7,165 nt of DNA from an uncultured Campylobacter sp. (GTDB taxonomy: Bacteria; Actinomycetota; Actinomycetes; Mycobacteriales; Mycobacteriaceae). Where the stretch lies: positions 1 through 7,165 of the forward strand of contig CALTYW010000114.1 in assembly GCA_943913625.1 (NCBI GenBank), read 5' to 3'. The notes below the pieces were generated by a model. It saw only the letters and a program-made list of their open reading frames with translations, was not told the origin of the DNA and did not search any database. Position 1 is the stretch's first letter, and each line of letters opens with the position of its first letter. The translations under genes and the position numbers were made by a program. Positions 5,712 through 7,165 of the stretch are shown piece by piece.

Positions 5712-6946
5712 GGTTCCTTGGCCAGCCACGCCGCGGCTGCGACGATCATCGCTTCCGTGGCGCGGTCGAGCGTCGGCTGTATGTCCGGGGCGAACTCGGG
5801 GGAGTGGTTGCCGGGGGCGGTGGCAGGGTCGGCGAATCCGCCCAGGCCCCAGTAGGTGTACGGCACGCCGAGCGCGTCCGGGATCATGGAGAAGTCCTCG
5901 GAAGCGGGGATGGCCTCAAGGTCCACCGAGTGGTCGCCGAAGTGCGCGTCGAACGCCGCGCGCACCGAGGCGGTGACTGCCGGGTCGTTGTCGGTGAGCG
6001 GGTACTCGTCGAAGTAGTGGAACTCCGGCTCCCTCTGGCTGCCGGCGGCCGCGCACTCGGCGCGCACGATCCGCTCGATCGCCGCCTTTAACGTCTCGCT
6101 GTCCGCTTCCGAGTAGGCGCGGGTGTTCACCAGCAACTCGGCGGAATCCGAAATCACGTTGGCTTTCACGCCTGCGTGGACAGCGCCGACGGTGAGTACG
6201 GCCGTATTTTTGGCCGGTATTTCGCGGGAGACAACCGTGTGCAGGCGGGTGATGATGTTCGCGGCGAGCAGCACCGGGTCAACACCGGACTCCGGCGTGG
6301 AGCCGTGCGTGCCCTCGCCCCAGACCGTGATCCGCGCGGAGCGCGCCGCCGACATCACCGGTCCGGGCCGGGTGCCCACGTAGCCCGCCGGCAGGAATGG
6401 CAGCACGTGTTGGCCGAGGTAGACGTCGAGAGCCGGCAGGACGTCGCCGATTCCAGCTTCGACCATCTTGCCGGCGCCGGCGTGGGATTCCTCCGCGGGC
6501 TGGAACACGGCGACGAGGGTGCCGCACCAGGCGCCGCGGTTGGAGGCGAAGGCTTCCACCGCGCCCAAGACACCCATGATGTGGATGTCGTGGCCGCAGG
6601 CGTGCATGGTGGGAACGTCCGCACCGGTGAAGGCGTCGACCTGGGTAGCGGTGGAGGCGTAGGATTTGCCCGATTCCTCTTTAATAGGCAGCGCGTCGAT
6701 GTCGGCGCGGATGCCCACTACCGGGCCAGGGCCGTTTTCAACCACGCAGACGGTGCCCGTCTCGGTGATCACCTTGTAGCCCAAGCCGAGCGAATCGAGC
6801 TCGCCGCGGATTTTCTCGGCGGTGGCGGTTTCCTGCAGGGACAGCTCCGGATGCTGGTGGAACCACCTGTACAGCTCCTCGCGCGCGGGCCGGTTCGCGT
6901 CGAGTGCGGCGAGCAACTGGGCGGTGGAGGAGCTGAAGCTGGTCAT
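5708..6946 (-). CDS. M20D family metallo-amidohydrolase (N-acyl amino acid / hippurate hydrolase type)
   Basis: The protein has 412 residues, the usual length for M20D peptidase-family amidohydrolases, which cleave N-acyl groups from amino acids or related amides in the cytoplasm. RWFHQHPELSLQE (28-40) is the typical N-terminus. Metal and catalytic motifs are intact: MHACGHDIH (114-122; Cys117 and His119), FQPAEES (148-154; Glu152/Glu153), GQHVLP (178-183; His180) and GNHSPEF (379-385; His381). HGSTPESGVDP (214-224) marks the dimerisation domain and ASEDFSMIP (348-356) the C-terminal conserved block. I chose the ATG at 6946 because homologous sequence begins there. An open frame continues to 7087, but those 47 residues look unlike the family. 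There is no Shine-Dalgarno, and a TAGACT box sits 7 bases before the ATG, suggesting a leaderless mRNA. There is no signal peptide. The exact substrate cannot be told from sequence. Confidence 0.92.
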   Translation of the reverse strand: MTSFSSSTAQLLAALDANRPAREELYRWFHQHPELSLQETATAEKIRGELDSLGLGYKVITETGTVCVVENGPGPVVGIRADIDALPIKEESGKSYASTATQVDAFTGADVPTMHACGHDIHIMGVLGAVEAFASNRGAWCGTLVAVFQPAEESHAGAGKMVEAGIGDVLPALDVYLGQHVLPFLPAGYVGTRPGPVMSAARSARITVWGEGTHGSTPESGVDPVLLAANIITRLHTVVSREIPAKNTAVLTVGAVHAGVKANVISDSAELLVNTRAYSEADSETLKAAIERIVRAECAAAGSQREPEFHYFDEYPLTDNDPAVTASVRAAFDAHFGDHSVDLEAIPASEDFSMIPDALGVPYTYWGLGGFADPATAPGNHSPEFAPDIQPTLDRATEAMIVAAAAWLAKEP

Positions 6947-6953
6947 GCAGGGC

Positions 6954-6959
6954 AGTCTA
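6954..6959 (-). promoter_or_regulatory. -10 box giving a probable leaderless amidohydrolase transcript
   Basis: On the minus strand the sequence is TAGACT, then 7 bases, then the ATG. This TANNNT-N7-start arrangement is the known layout for leaderless actinobacterial mRNAs, where transcription starts on the A of the ATG. It agrees with the lack of a ribosome binding site before that ATG. No clear -35 is visible. Confidence 0.55.
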
Positions 6960-7030
6960 GGTTGGGTGGGGTCGGGGCGGGTGCAAGGGTGCGTCGATAA
7001 GCAATTTGCTCTTTGTGCCTGATAACGGGT

Positions 7031-7064
7031 AAGTTCGACCGTCGGACTTGTGCCCGGTGGGCAC
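7031..7064. repeat. Two adjacent short inverted repeats in the amidohydrolase upstream region
   Basis: AAGTTCGA (7031-7038) pairs with TCGGACTT (7042-7049) over a 3-base loop with one G·T pair. Immediately next to it GTGCCC (7050-7055) pairs perfectly with GGGCAC (7059-7064) over a 3-base loop. CCCG at 7053-7056 could instead pair with CGGG at 7026-7029, extending the first hairpin and breaking the second. They lie between the amidohydrolase promoter and the rightward -10 box, so they could be operators for either, or mutually exclusive RNA structures if the region is transcribed. Confidence 0.45.
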
Positions 7065-7107
7065 GAGCCGAAGATTTGCACATCCAACTTTGTTGCAGGC
7101 CCCCCGC

Positions 7108-7113
7108 CATAAT
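7108..7113 (+). promoter_or_regulatory. Rightward -10 box, probable promoter of the next (ribosomal?) operon
   Basis: CATAAT matches TATAAT at five of six positions in an otherwise GC-rich stretch. No good -35 sits at 16-18 bp (CAACTT is at 17). It is followed by a purine-rich leader and a hairpin that runs to the window end. No plus-strand gene starts before the end, so the promoter would drive a gene beyond the window. By corynebacterial gene order after a split at rplE, that gene is probably rpsH; this is inference. Confidence 0.45.
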
Positions 7114-7143
7114 GCGGACCGCGTGCAAGGGAGGCGGCGAGCG

Positions 7144-7165
7144 CCCCACGTTACTGAGCGTGGGG
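7144..7165 (+). other. Leader hairpin cut by the window end
   Basis: CCCCACG (7144-7150) pairs perfectly with CGTGGGG (7159-7165) over an 8-base loop TTACTGAG. The preceding GCG may extend the stem past the window. It lies about 30 bp after the -10 box, so it would be in the 5' UTR of the downstream operon: an attenuator, a ribosomal-protein autoregulatory site or an mRNA-stabilising hairpin. No T-run can be seen because the window stops here. Confidence 0.45.

Noticed and set aside
6176..7000. 274-codon open frame on the plus strand opposite the amidohydrolase
   Set aside because: It is Gly/Ala/Asp/Arg-rich antisense with no motif, while the minus strand has all M20D catalytic motifs.
6947..7087. 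N-terminal extension of the amidohydrolase to an upstream ATG at 7087
   Set aside because: The extra 47 residues (Pro/Thr/Arg-rich) do not look like the M20D N-terminus, and the leaderless promoter fits the start at 6946.
1..7165. Mobile element, CRISPR array, tRNA or rRNA
   Set aside because: I saw no transposase, integrase, terminal inverted repeats, regularly spaced repeats, or tRNA/rRNA-like sequence on either strand.

Overview
This is a GC-rich actinobacterial window, most likely from a Corynebacterium. Three things suggest this: the end of ribosomal protein L5 (rplE) followed by non-ribosomal genes, a secreted repeat protein whose C-terminus is hydrophobic and glycine-rich with no sortase motif, and promoters that show a -10 box but no recognisable -35. 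The genus call comes from gene content and remembered gene order, not from a database search.

Layout, left to right. The 3' end of rplE (+) is followed by an intrinsic terminator and a second strong hairpin. Facing it on the minus strand is a 603-residue exported protein with five Rib/alpha-like (YPDG-type) repeats. A 332-bp divergent intergenic region follows. It holds a perfect 22-bp palindrome and two weaker inverted repeats with a similar TGAAT/ATTCA design. Next is an OFA-family (oxalate/formate antiporter type) MFS transporter (+), convergent with a divergent fdhD-like gene (-), 12 bp apart. Divergent from fdhD is a DUF2786-family protein of unknown function (+). It converges with an M20D amidohydrolase (-), and the two stop codons share the same CTAG. 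The last 220 bp hold a probable leaderless promoter for the amidohydrolase, two adjacent inverted repeats, a rightward -10 box and a hairpin cut by the window end. This looks like the leader of another operon, by synteny probably the second half of the spc ribosomal operon (rpsH onward).

Taken together, the window looks like an accessory insert between the two halves of a split ribosomal protein operon. The transporter and the FdhD-like protein hint at a formate or small carboxylate theme, but no formate dehydrogenase gene is present here and the FdhD-like protein has lost most of the family's signature residues. The surface protein, the DUF2786 protein and the amidohydrolase have no evident functional link to these. 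I see no mobile element, CRISPR array, tRNA or rRNA. The points most worth follow-up are the 22-bp palindrome, the motif-depleted FdhD, and the unusual C-terminus of the surface protein. I did not find a clear new multi-gene system.
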